64,000 nucleotides of DNA from the NCBI GenBank assembly GCA_003290165.1, contig QNQO01006270.1, positions 62,001-126,000 of the forward strand, written 5' to 3'. This document shows, piece by piece, positions 1 to 9,695 of the stretch. A model generated the notes under the pieces. It was not told the origin of the DNA. It ran no database searches and saw nothing but the letters and a program-made list of their open reading frames with translations. The DNA is from Berberis thunbergii (Eukaryota > Streptophyta > Magnoliopsida > Ranunculales > Berberidaceae). Both the position numbers and the translations under genes were made by a program. Each line of letters opens with the position of its first letter. Position 1 is the first letter of the stretch.

Positions 1-738
1 AGACATGAGTCTCAAATAAAATGATGCACGCTTTTGAAGATCTCCAATGCATCGATGTTGAAGTGTTGCATCAGAGATGCAGACAGAATATGGCACATCT
101 GACACATGTACGAAGCTAGCACGATCTACAAAGATCAACACATGACATGCAGACTAAAAGTAGTAGATCAATGGTTTTAGTAACGTAAATAAGCCAAGAA
201 AGTGAAGGGAGTAGCATACAAGACAATCTGGCACTCATCCGGTCAAGGACGATAACATTCTCTGACATATAAGACATTTCTAGATGACTTCTGTGAAATC
301 AAGATGTAGCAGGGGGATATGAATGAGCAATAGCTCCTATAGTGAATGGAACTCACCATTTTTGTCAATGATCAGGATTTTGATGTTGAGTTTGGTCTAG
401 AAAAAGAGAATTCTTACAAGGTTAAATCTTTGGAAAGGTTTGCATAAACAAACAATATGTCCAATGATTAACAATTTTAAATTTTCCAAAATAAAAACAA
501 AAATCAAGTAGTAAACAGGTTCTTGGCTAAACAATAAAAATCAATTTTGCAGCGCTTATGAATAAAATGACTCAAGCACACTTCTTGCTGATAAAAATAA
601 ATAAAGAAATCCAAATCAACTAAAAGCTTAACCCAAAATAACAAACCTTTCTTATAGGTCAATATAAGCTGCTCACTCTTGGTTCCTACTCATGATTTTC
701 TTATAGGTCAATATGACCACATGAGAAGCCATGAAAAT

Positions 739-1083
739 TTATGCACAGCTGGTAAAAATATGAACATGTAATGTGCATATCTTACCTCTTACAGTGCGGA
801 TCTTCTCAATAAATTGCTCAGAAGTAATACCAGAGTCAGATAAACTAAGTGAACCATGAACATGGCTGATGCTTCCAGAGGCTCGAATTACAACAATCTG
901 ATCTTTACCTCCTGTCAATCCTAGAGTCCAACTTCTAACTTTAGAGTATTTTCTGTGAGAATTACAGCAATCAGATAAAATTTTCATGTGAGAATTAAAA
1001 AAAGAAATAATGTCACAAGGCACTTCATTTGCTCTTTGATTTAATTTCAGTTTGGTAAATGCGATATAATTGTAAACATACAT
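739..1083 (-). pseudogene. SPPA: Captured exon of chloroplast signal peptide peptidase SPPA
   Basis: SPPA is a light-related serine protease of the plastid, homologous to bacterial SppA. The minus-strand frame contains KYSKVRSWTLGL, GKDQIVVIRASGSIS and SEQFIEKIRTVR, which match the segment of plant SPPA just before the region carrying the catalytic serine. The captured exon is about 786-952 (167 nt): an AG acceptor (TCTCACAG) precedes it and a GT donor (GTAAGA) follows, so the capture was from genomic DNA with intron edges. No further SPPA exon is recognisable, so no protease can be made. The same exon sits in CACTA-II at 38198-38364, so capture preceded the spread of the family. The family call rests on remembered motifs; an alignment would settle it. 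Confidence 0.8.
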
Positions 1084-1578
1084 CTCAGTAAGTGAAACAG
1101 AACAGATTACAAAATTTTGAACAGATTACATCTCAGTATTTTGAAGCTTACTAACAGAACAGATTACAAAATTTTGAACAAACTTTTCTGCACAGTGGGA
1201 TTATTTCACGACTGTTACCTGTGGTGAACAAAACATGAAAGACAACAATTGCTATGTAAGTAAATACACAAACGAAAAAGACTCTACAATGGAAAACTTT
1301 CAATATGAAAGCATATTAGTGTCCTTGAGACAAACTCGTAAATTGATAACCTTCAATTAAGTGGAGATTAATTTCTCCGTTGAGTAAACCCAATGCTCAA
1401 AGGATCTTTAGCAATGTTTAATCAAGATGGATCAAGAATCATCTTGAATCTGTAAACTCCCACTAAAGGCAGAGATACATGACAAACTGTGCTAGGTAGT
1501 GAGGTGTACAAGGACTCAACTGTTGTTAATCTTTCATGGAGCCGTTGTTTATGTATTTACTGGCATAGCTATCAATGA

Positions 1579-1740
1579 CTATGTGCTACTTTAGATGCAG
1601 ATATTACCCAGGTTCAAGCTTCTCATGGATCCTCAACAAATCTATTGGGATCAAATGATACAAGTGACCAGGAAACACAATTAAGTTCATTACCAGAAGA
1701 TGAAAATTTTCTTGAAACTACTCTAGCTTCAGAGAAGAAC
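1579..1740 (+). other. Open reading fragment of unknown origin inside CACTA-I
   Basis: A plus-strand frame stays open for about 54 codons between a TGA at 1576 and a TGA at 1741. It encodes an acidic, Ser/Thr/Gln-rich stretch (for example LGSNDTSDQETQLSSLPEDE). It runs against the transposase gene and has no equivalent recognised in CACTA-II. It could be another captured piece or chance; I do not recognise the protein. Confidence 0.25.
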
Positions 1741-1892
1741 TGATCAGGCTCAAGTGATCACCAAACTTACAAACAAACATCGGCTGAAAGAGGTTAATAT
1801 CCTTCAAGAATTTGTGTTAGTCTAATGCATGTTGTTGATTTAGTAATCTATTTACCATCTGTCCATCCTTAATGAAGTGAACTCAATACCGC

Positions 1893-2049
1893 TATTTTGA
1901 GTGCTCAAATTGTTGTCTCGCTCGATAACCAGGAACTTAACACCATTCACATAACAACCCGAAAATGTTTCAGATCGACTAGGACCTCTCGCCAGTTTTG
2001 ATAATTCATCATCGTAAAGAACCGAATTTACTTCCTTCAATTGTAACAT
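1893..2049 (-). pseudogene. TNP2 C-terminal DUF4216 remnant (CACTA-I)
   Basis: The minus-strand frame reads SETFSGCYVNGVKFLVIER followed by DNNLSTQNSG, the start of the DUF4216 domain that ends plant CACTA TNP2 proteins. Homology to the second copy (34420-34510) stops near 1893, where other sequence begins. Most of DUF4216 (the FYG...LTSVIQL part) is therefore missing here. It lies just downstream of the DUF4218 segment of the same broken gene. Confidence 0.75.
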
Positions 2050-2137
2050 CTATTTAAAAAATTATATATATTCAGAATATGTTGAATACCAATTATAAAA
2101 AAAAATAATGCAATATTATCATATTTTCTTATAGTTA

Positions 2138-2968
2138 TCAACTTACGTGTTTGCGAAACCATTCAGGAAATAATTGACGGTGTTTCTCAGCCCGTAAATG
2201 TGCAGGATACTTACGCCTAAGTAGTTCTTCATGCTCCTCCAAAAATGGCAAGACCTCGTCACAATTGTTGAGTATGAACCAATGCGCAACTTCCATGTCG
2301 TTATCGCTAAACTGATCATTTGTTGGTGGCTCGCCAAATGGTCGTGCGAGTTGCGCGAAAATAGAAAGTGTCTCACTTCTAGTACCACCGTCATTATTTC
2401 GTTGAGTTCGATTGAAGGACGTCTCAACATTATGGAGATACATTGCACAATAAGTAAGTGATTCATTTGCAATATATGCCTTCACTATAGATCCTTCGGG
2501 TCTTGCCATGTTTCGTACGTACCTTTTGTATGTGCCTAGTATTCTACAAAATATAAAAGATGTCAGATTCGTTACAATAAATGAAGAACAGTTAGAAAAC
2601 AAACATATGAGTTACCTTTCTATTGGGTACATCCACCGATAATTGATCGGCCCACCAAGCTTTGCCTCACCCGGTAAATGTATCATCAAGTGAATCATGC
2701 AAGTAAAAAATGCCGGAGGAAATATCTGTTCGAATTTGCATAAGATGTTAATAATATCATTTTGCAACCTTTCTATATCCGATTTGCGCATAGCTGCTGG
2801 AAAAATCTCGACAATTCTGTAATAGGGCCAACAACACCCGATGGCAAAAATCCTCGAATAGTGACCGGAAGAAGGCGTTGCAGTATGGCTCTTCAATCCC
2901 GACATTTTCCCATCACTCATTTTCATACAACGGACAATATTAGATGCGTACCCATCTGGAAACTTCAC
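2138..2968 (-). pseudogene. TNP2 middle part with DUF4218 domain (CACTA-I)
   Basis: Two adjoining minus-strand frames (2968-2612 and 2602-2138) carry the DUF4218 domain typical of plant CACTA transposases. Landmarks are LPDGY-like FPDGYASN, KMSDGKMSGLKSH, LERLQ-like IERLQNDI, a MIHLMIHLPGEAKLGGP core, NYRWMYPIER, and then YVRNMARPEGSI and AYIANESLTYC. The frames join near 2605 with a short interruption, either a small intron or a frameshift. CACTA-II has lost exactly this domain, so this copy shows what an intact member carried. Confidence 0.85.
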
Positions 2969-3088
2969 AGAAGAAAAAAACTTAAATTTTTTTTATCTTT
3001 ACTGGCGGTTTAACTGCAAAATAGGGATGTCCCTTTACCCATTTGTCACCGACTTTCTTAAGCCATAACCATTTCTTTATACCCATGT

Positions 3089-4855
3089 TCATACAATCTT
3101 CCTCGCTTTCACAGTGTCCTTCGATTTTCCTTCGATGCCAAGAATTGTCCCAACCACACTATCACACACATTCTTTTCAATATGCATCACATCTAGGTTG
3201 TGCCTGATCTTTAATTTCGACCAGTACGGAAGCTCGAAGAATATACTCTTCTTCGTCCAGTTCAGATGTGTAGCTGACCTGTGCAAATTAGTATCACGAT
3301 TATCCGGATGTTTGCCAATCTGACCTAATTCCAAGCTATTCAACAAAGCCAAAATGTCATCCCCCGACCATTCTCTAGGTCTAGTGTCGTTCTCCATTTT
3401 TCCATCAAAGTCCACCTTATTTGTTCGCCACTTGTGATCTTGGGGCAACCATCTACGGAGACCCATAAAATAAACCTTTCCCGCGTGCCAATCAAACGTT
3501 ACATCATCGTTGCATATCGGACATGCCTTATAGCCCTGAGTACTCCAACCTGAAATATTTCCATAAGCGGGAAAATCATGAATAGTCCACATCACTGCTG
3601 CTCTCAACATAAACATTGTGTTGGTAGACTTATCAAATGTACGTACACCATTTTCCCATAAGTCTTTTAACTCATCAACCAACGGCTGCAAATAAACATC
3701 AATGTCCTTTCCGGGATGACCAGGAATTAATAAAGTCATCATTGTAAATTCTTTTTTCATACTTATCCAAGGGGACAAGTTATAAGGAACAACAACAACG
3801 GGCCAGGTGCTGTGAGTAGAGCTCATATTCCCGAACGGATTAAATCCATTAGTTGCAAGCCCCAATCTGACATTGCGCGGGTCTTCTGCAAAATCGGGAT
3901 ACATAGTATCGAATGCTTTCCAAGCCTCTCCATCAGCAGGATGTCTCAAAAAATCATCATCAACCCTTCCTTCATTGTGCCATCTCATATGACTCGCAGT
4001 GTCCGTCGACATGTACAGTCGCTGCAATCTGGGCTTCAGTGGAAGATAACGCAAAACCTTTTGTGGAATTTTCTTCGTTTTATTACCAGAATTAGGCTTA
4101 TATCTTGGCTCATTGCACACAGGGCATGCATCCATCCCTTCAATTTCCTTATAAAATAATGCACAGTTGTATTTGCAAGCATGAATCTTTTGATACCCCA
4201 AACCAAGACCATTCAACAATTTCTGCGCGTTACGATAATCCTCAGGCAAAATGTTTTCCTTCGGAAGCATTCGCTTCATAATTCCCATTAAATGAGAAAA
4301 ACACTTATTCGACATATGATGTTTCACTTTGCAATGCATCAACTCCACAATGGCAGTAAGCAGGGAGAAGTCTGTGCAACCGGGGTATAATGCTTGTTGG
4401 GCTTGTTTCAACAGTCTTTCATAGTTTTCTAACTCTTCACTTTGCAACATGTTGGGAGGTATGGTATCTCCTACCATATCATCAATGCCATCTTCGTTCA
4501 TCGATGCATATGGATAAGCGTCATTTATTATACCCATAACTTGGTCATTATCATTCATGGACATTTCATCAATGTGCGGCACAAGTGGCTGGGAATTCGA
4601 TGAAGTAGAACCAAATTCTCGCTGCTCCCCATGATAAATCCACCTTGTATAATTCAGAATCATCCCATACCTCGCCAAATGATATCGAACCATATTGAAT
4701 GTCTGCCACAAACAATTGTAACAACATTGACACGGACACTTGATAAGATTTGTCGTAACAGTGACATGTGCCCTTGCAAACTCAATGAAGCTCTCGATCC
4801 CATTTAAATATTCATCACATCATTTGTCCTGATTTTGTATCCACTGTCTTTCCAT
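3089..4855 (-). pseudogene. TNP2-type CACTA transposase, N-terminal and catalytic part (CACTA-I)
   Basis: TNP2 is the transposase that cuts CACTA elements at their ends. The natural start is the ATG at 4855 (MERQWIQNQ...), in frame with the long open frame below it. The first ~75 codons form the transposase-associated domain with a CPCQCCNN cysteine cluster. The main body (Transposase_21) includes CPVCNEPRY, HPGKDIDVYLQPLVDEL, WTIHDFPAYGNISGWSTQG and the family signature DVMHIEKNVCDS near its end. Breaks: a TGA at codon 12 (4820-4822; the other copy has TGC) and a one-base deletion near 3105 that shifts the frame. The other copy has different lesions, so neither makes a full protein. Upstream are a 5'UTR intron (donor GTGAGG near 5110, acceptor AG just before the ATG) and a TATA box. 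Confidence 0.93.
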
Positions 4856-5205
4856 TACGCCTGTTTTCAGTTTATAAACAAAACATGAGAATTAAAGAGA
4901 GTTAACGACACTAATGCAATTAGGTTTCAATGTGGAAAAATTTCAGCAGCATCTCAATTACAATTCTTCAAGTGGACGATGTAGATATTATTAATTAATA
5001 AATATCTAGTATGCACTCGAAAAACAATGTGATACACTCCCAAAAATCCACATGATAGCAACCTAATTTCATGAAATTTCAAAAAATAAAAAAATTAGCA
5101 ATTTCCTCACCGTTTTCCAAGTGAAAGAGAGAGAAGATTGGAGTGTGGCCGGCGCGGGCGACACAAAGAGAAGACGAAGCCTAATTAAGTGCTGGAAGCT
5201 TGGAG

Positions 5206-5211
5206 TATATA
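5206..5211 (-). promoter_or_regulatory. TATA box of CACTA-I transposase transcript
   Basis: TATATA, read on the minus strand, lies about 350 bp upstream of the TNP2 ATG, between the subterminal repeat array and the 5'UTR. The same motif is conserved in CACTA-II at 32082. Assignment is by position and conservation only. Confidence 0.5.
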
Positions 5212-5264
5212 GTGAGAGAAATCAATCTAGCAGAGAAAAAAAATAAAATGAGAGGAGAAAATAG

Positions 5265-6514
5265 TGAAAAACGCAGACCTGCGCTTGTGCGACGAACCTG
5301 CTCGCTTTACGCGACGAATCTTTGTTGGGAAGACTTTATGCGACGAAGCATTCCACTTCGTCGCGATAGATATCTTCAGGCGACGACAAAGTTTGTCGCC
5401 CTAGGATGCTTTAGGCGATGAACCGGCTCTCTTTAAGCGACGAATCTTTGTTGGGAGTACTTGATGCGACGAAGGGTTCCTATTCGTCGCATACGCTATC
5501 TTTAGGCGACGATGACGTTTGCCGCCCTAGGATGTAAGACTTTAGGCGACGAAGCTTTCAAAATCATCGCGTAAGCGATCTTCAAGCGACGAAACAGTTT
5601 GTCGCCCTAGGATGTTTTAGGCGATGAACCGACCCTCTTTAAGCGAGGAATCTTTGTTGTGAGTACTTGCTGCGACGAACCGTTCCACTTCGTCGCTAAA
5701 GATAGCTTCAGGCAACGACAAAGTTTGTCGCCCTAGAATGTAAGACTTTAGGCGACGAAGCCTTCCAATTCATCGCGGAAGATGGATTCAAGCGACGACA
5801 AGGTTTGTCGCACTAGGATGTTTTAGGCGATGAACCGGCTCTCTTTAAGCGACGAATCTTTGTTGTGAATACTTGATGCGATGAAGGGTTCCTATTCATC
5901 GCGTACACTATCGTTAGGCGACAACGACGCTTGTCGCCCTAGAATGTATCTTTGTTGGGAAAACTTTAGGCGACGCAGCTTTCCAATCTGTCGCATAAGC
6001 TATCTTCAGGCGACGACAAAGTTTGTCGCCCTAGGAGGTATTTTTGTTGTGAATACTTTATGCGACGAAGCTTTCCGCTTCGTCGCGTAAGATATCTTTA
6101 GGCAATGACAAAGTATGTTGCCCTAGGGTGTTGTTCAAAGTGGCAAATTTTAGGCGACGAAGGTTTTTGGTGCGTCGCATAAGCTATATTTAGGTGACGA
6201 AATAGTGTGTTGCCAGAGGATATTAAAGTTGGTCGTTTAAAGTGGTCGACACATATCCCTAGGTATTTTAGGGTGACGAAATATTTGGTTTTAAGCGATG
6301 ACACGTTGTCGCATATTAGGTATGCGACGAAGGCTTTACTTGCGTCATGACAGAGGTTATGACGCGACGAAACCGCTCGTCGCGTTAAGTAGTTAGCTAT
6401 TTTTTGTACTTGCATGACAATATTAAATATGTCGTCGCGCCATGATAATTTTGAGCGACAAAACTTACCTCGTCGCGCTACGAGTCGTCGCAAAAGGGAA
6501 TTTTTTTAGTAGTG
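5265..6514 (-). repeat. CACTA-I 5' subterminal repeat array
   Basis: Dozens of short GCGACGA / TCGTCGC motifs occur in both orientations, arranged in longer degenerate units of the type TTTGTCGCCCTAGGATG and TTTAAGCGACGAATCTTTG. In En/Spm such subterminal motifs bind the accessory protein (TNPA). All ORFs called in this stretch come from the repeats and are not genes. The same array sits at 31095-32010 in CACTA-II. Confidence 0.85.
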
Positions 6515-6622
6515 AGTGATTTTTCAAAATAGTTAAAGCCATGAGAAACACGATAGAAAGATAAGTCGCGATGAAATAATTAACACCGTATGGTAATGTC
6601 AACGGCACGGGGAATACCCTAG
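6515..6622 (+). mobile_element. Helitron-like 3' end
   Basis: The sequence ends in GGGAATACCCTAG followed by T. An imperfect hairpin (GTCAACGGCAC) sits about 10 bp before the end, the layout of a Helitron 3' terminus (hairpin plus CTRR, then host T). Similar ends are at 7363 and 50534. The 5' part is not visible because CACTA-I adjoins it. Confidence 0.45.
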
Positions 6623-6639
6623 TTTATTATACAAATCAG

Positions 6640-7363
6640 GATGGTTTTTTGGGTGGGAGATAAAGAAGTTTAGATTCACCCAAATATCAAAATCTAATGG
6701 ATCACATAGAACTTAAAGTGCCAAGAGTGCATGGGTTCGATTCTCATACCCAATATTTTGATATTTATTTATCTTGATATTTGCAGTTTTATTACCCTAG
6801 TTTTTTTTTCCAGAATACAATAAAATTCAATCATGCTCAAGAAATTAAAACTTTTATCCCACATCAATTGTGGAATGGGCTAATGGTCAGTTTATAAGTG
6901 TGAAAGGAAACCCACCTCATGAGCTAACTTTTGGGGTTGAGAGATACCCAAGACTACCCAACACTTGCATCAGAACCAAGGTGTACAACATTTCAACCCT
7001 ATAGCCGTAAGGGAGAAACTGGTCGAAGGGTTAGCCGACCAAAGATGATTGGAGATAAAAGACGATTGAAATTTACCCAAATATAAGAATCTAACAGATG
7101 ACATAGAACTTAAAACACTAAGAGATAAGTTTGTAGATAAACATAAGTCAAGGTTGAGATTCATTTCATCTAATAGCTGAGACTTAAGGTTAGTCTTTAT
7201 GTCTTACCTTCAATCAATCCCCAATAAGAGTGCATGGGTTCGATTCTCATACCCAACATTTTGACATTTATTTATCTTGATATTTTTATAAACTTGCATG
7301 GATTTTATTTGTTTATCTTGATATTTACACTTTTATCGTGCAACAACACCGGGAATACCCTAG
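6640..7363 (+). mobile_element. Helitron-like fragment interrupted by a TRIM
   Basis: It shares two blocks with 50245-50534: GGAGATAAA...TTACCCAAATAT followed by an ACATAGAACTTAAAG block, and a GTGCATGGGTTCGATTCTC block. It ends in the same ACACCGGGAATACCCTAG terminus. The blocks occur twice here (6655-6790 and 7045-7340), with TRIM sequence between them, so it looks like two copies or one interrupted copy. The GGGTTCGATTC motif resembles a tRNA B box, but no tRNA fold was found. Confidence 0.4.
6850..7050 (+). mobile_element. TRIM retrotransposon fragment
   Basis: A short LTR-like unit (TTATCCCACATC...TTATAAGTGTGA...CATGAGCTAAC...CCCAACA) is followed by a degenerate Met-tRNA primer site (CTTGCATCAGAACC, from CTGGTATCAGAGCC) and the internal CAACATTTCAACC...GGTCGAAGGGTTAGCCGACC. 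This is the anatomy of a terminal-repeat retrotransposon in miniature. Related units recur below. Confidence 0.65.
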
Positions 7364-7399
7364 TTTATTTCATAATACAATAAATTCAATCATGCTCAA

Positions 7400-7830
7400 G
7401 AAATTACAACTTTTATCCCACAACAGTTGTGGAATGGGCTAATGGTCAGTTTATAAGTGTGAGGGAAAAACCACCTCATGAGCTAACCTTTTGGGGTTAA
7501 CAGATACCCAAGACTACCCAACACTGGTATTAACCTAGGATACAACATATAAACCCAATAGTCATAAGGGAGAGACTGGTCAAAGGGTTAGCCGACCAAA
7601 GGTGTGATGTGTGACGGGGAAATTGTTGGTTTTATCTTACATCGAATGTGAAAGAGGAAGGTGGTCAGTTTATATGTGTGAGAAAAGTCTTATTTATCTT
7701 ACATCGAATGTGAAAGAGGAAGGTGGTCAGTTTATATGTGTGAGAAGAGTCTTATCTCATGAGCTAGCTTTTGGAATTTAGATAGGCCAAGACCATCCAA
7801 CAATAGTACACTGCAACTAAATGTGAAAGA
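7400..7830 (+). mobile_element. TRIM retrotransposon tandem cluster
   Basis: Successive TRIM LTRs are joined by internal sequence: one at about 7405-7525, then the GGTCAAAGGGTTAGCCGACC internal block, then a second LTR from about 7627 in which a ~65-bp segment (TTATCTTACATCGAATGTGAAAG...) is duplicated at 7635 and 7695. No coding capacity is present. Unit 1 of the large tandem duplication begins somewhere in this cluster, near 7540. Confidence 0.65.
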
Positions 7831-7953
7831 TTTATTTGGTTTAAGAAACATTTTATTAATTTACATTTTTATTCCATATTTTCCCTATAGACTTGTCCCT
7901 TCCTTGTCAACATCTCTACTTTACCATCTATCTTATTTGCGGGAATTCTAATC

Positions 7954-8048
7954 GGCGAGGGAGGGGGGGTGAAACCCTCCATCCCCATCGAAATGTGTGC
8001 CTTCGCGCATCTTGAGAGAGATGGAGGGTTGCACCCCTCTCCCTCGCC
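7954..8048. repeat. GC-rich inverted repeat (hairpin) insertion
   Basis: A ~30-bp left arm (GGCGAGGGAG...CCCTCCATC, 7954-7983) pairs with a right arm (GATGGAGGGT...TCCCTCGCC, 8020-8048) across a 36-bp loop. The paralogous place in unit 2 (about 49050) lacks it, so roughly 130 bp (about 7937-8067) was inserted here. The small ORF over it is an artefact. Confidence 0.6.
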
Positions 8049-8244
8049 AGTTTCTTCGCCTGTTTCCATGTTTTTGGACACCATCTAACAAATTGCTCAA
8101 CCACATAATTGATGACCTCTATTGAGTGTTTTCATCTGTCAATAAACATCACGCGAATAAAGGATGGACGCTGAGGAGAGAGGTGTGATGGTTTGGACTA
8201 TCATAGTCTGAGGTTGTCTCCTAGGTAGAGTTACTACTGTCATA

Positions 8245-8470
8245 CTGAAACCAGTTACTTTTGCACTTACCCCCTCTCCAATCCAATCTACCACAATCAA
8301 AGCATCAGCTGCAACCTTAATCCAATTTGCAGAAATAGGTGGTAAAGTTATTATTGCTAAGACTTAAAACAATTATTGTTGCATTTTCTTCCATTTCCAT
8401 TCCAATCTTCCCACAGTCAAAGCATCAACTGCAACCTTAAATCCAATATGCAGAAGAAGGGGTAGAGTTA
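8245..8470 (+). repeat. Tandem repeat block, about 115-bp unit (unit 1)
   Basis: Two degenerate copies of a unit contain ACTTACC..CCAATCCAATCT.CCACA.TCAAAGCATCA.CTGCA and GTAGAGTTAT. Unit 2 has three copies at 47875-48135. It is non-coding and of unknown origin. Confidence 0.6.
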
Positions 8471-9078
8471 TGATGCAAGAAGATTCGAGTCGGATGATGC
8501 TGAGTTGTCAGATAACACGTTGTTGGCGCTGAGATACCTTGAGTTGGTAGATCAATGCAAAGATTGCAGAAAATCGTGATATTTTCCTAATTGGGACAGT
8601 TTTGGGTACGTTTCAGTATTTTGGCCATAATTTTGGCTACAATTATCATAATCGCACGTCGTAGTCATCGAGCTACGCTCGGTTCACATCTTTTCGAGAC
8701 CAAAATCAACCGTTTTCCCTTCCGAATCCACAATTTTAGTAGTTTTTTCCCCTTTTATGGAAATATTTCTTTTATCGTTTAGGACGTGATTCTAAACCCG
8801 ATTTGGGCCAGATATTTTGGCAGATTATTTCTTTTATTACGTTTTTCGTTTTAGCATGATTATTGGGATTTTTCTACTTTTGGTAAAATTCTAATAATGG
8901 CGAGTTTTAGCTATAAAGCCCAGTTTGTGAGCTGATTTAGAGATACTTTTGATTTGAGTAATTTTAATTGAACATTAGAGTTGTTTATCTGTGTTTTTGA
9001 GCAAATCTCTTATGTTATTTTTTCTGTGAATTATCTGTTGACCTAGCCTGCAGAATAATCACTATTTGTCCGGTGTCA
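8471..9078 (+). mobile_element. Solo LTR with perfect target duplication
   Basis: A 608-bp segment begins TGATGCAAGAAG and ends CCGGTGTCA. It is flanked by the identical 5-bp AGTTA at 8466-8470 and 9079-9083. The paralogous site in unit 2 (near 47975) reads AGAGTTATTACT uninterrupted, so the segment is an insertion. TG...CA ends, size and 5-bp duplication fit a solo LTR left by LTR-LTR recombination. No other copy is in the window; the superfamily is unknown. Confidence 0.8.
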
Positions 9079-9559
9079 AGTTATTACTGCCAAGACTGAA
9101 ACCATTTACGTTTGGAGAAATCATTTCTACTGAGAAAACATATCTTTAGAAAATCAGTGGCTTGTTTATAAGAAACTCACTTGAATTAAATTTACACAAT
9201 CTATTGTAAACAAAACCACTCAACTAGGTATTCTACCTTGGTGACATATTTAGCTCAACAAAAAGACTACAACTCATCTTTTTTAATTTTAACTTGCATA
9301 TATTGATTGATAGAATTCATGAGACTGGTTGATACTAAGGTAGTCGTTATGGTGGAAACGAAAATTTTGTGTATTAAGAGGCCTAATAGTTTTGAATACG
9401 GGTGTTAAGTAATTCCTTTGGCATGAACTCCAGGCGGAGTAGTATAGAGTATAAGTAACTAGCTCCTTATTGTTACTTCCAGCTGTCAATTTGCGTGAAT
9501 TTTCTGTTCATTACAATTTGAACTATTTATTTTAGAAAATAATTAAATTCAATCATGCT

Positions 9560-9695
9560 CAAGAAATTACAAATTTTTTCCCACATCGGCTATGGAAGGG
9601 GCTAGTGTGGGCAGTTTATAAGTGTGAGGGAAAGCCTCACCTCATGAACTAGCTTTTATGGTTGAGGGAGGCTCAAGACCACCCAACACTAGTAT
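9560..9695 (+). mobile_element. TRIM LTR
   Basis: The stretch reads TTCCCACATCGGCTATGG...GTTTATAAGTGTGAGGG...CTCATGAACTAGC...ACCCAACA, the same LTR consensus as the neighbouring TRIM units. The primer site after it is degraded (CTAGTATTTGG). Confidence 0.65.

Larger units (their letters stand above)
1..6514 (-). mobile_element. CACTA-I: En/Spm-type transposon, 5' part (3' end outside window)
   Basis: The element reads right to left. Its terminus at 6514 is the reverse complement of CACTACTAAAAAAATTC, a canonical CACTA inverted repeat. Inward come a subterminal array of GCGACGA-type repeats (5265-6514), a TATA box and 5'UTR intron, a TNP2 transposase gene (4855 down to about 1893) and a captured SPPA exon (786-952). 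It belongs to the same family as CACTA-II (31095-42568), lying in opposite orientation. The other end lies left of base 1, so its target duplication cannot be checked. The stretches 1-738 and 1084-1580 are AT-rich with no recognisable coding; a 25-bp sequence (ACAGAACAGATTACAAAATT...) occurs twice near 1097 and 1154. Confidence 0.9.

Noticed and set aside
3812..4159. Plus-strand ORFs inside TNP2 (also 33134-33421 minus)
   Set aside because: They are antisense shadows of the conserved transposase frame; the same shadow appears in both CACTA copies because the sequence is homologous.
5265..6493. Several Arg-rich ORFs (for example 5881-6090 plus, 6098-6493 minus)
   Set aside because: They are produced by the GCGACGA repeat array at the CACTA end and share no protein family features.
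6720..6760. GGGTTCGATTCTC motifs (also near 7230 and 50370) as tRNA genes
   Set aside because: No acceptor stem or cloverleaf could be formed around them; they recur only as part of a repeat.
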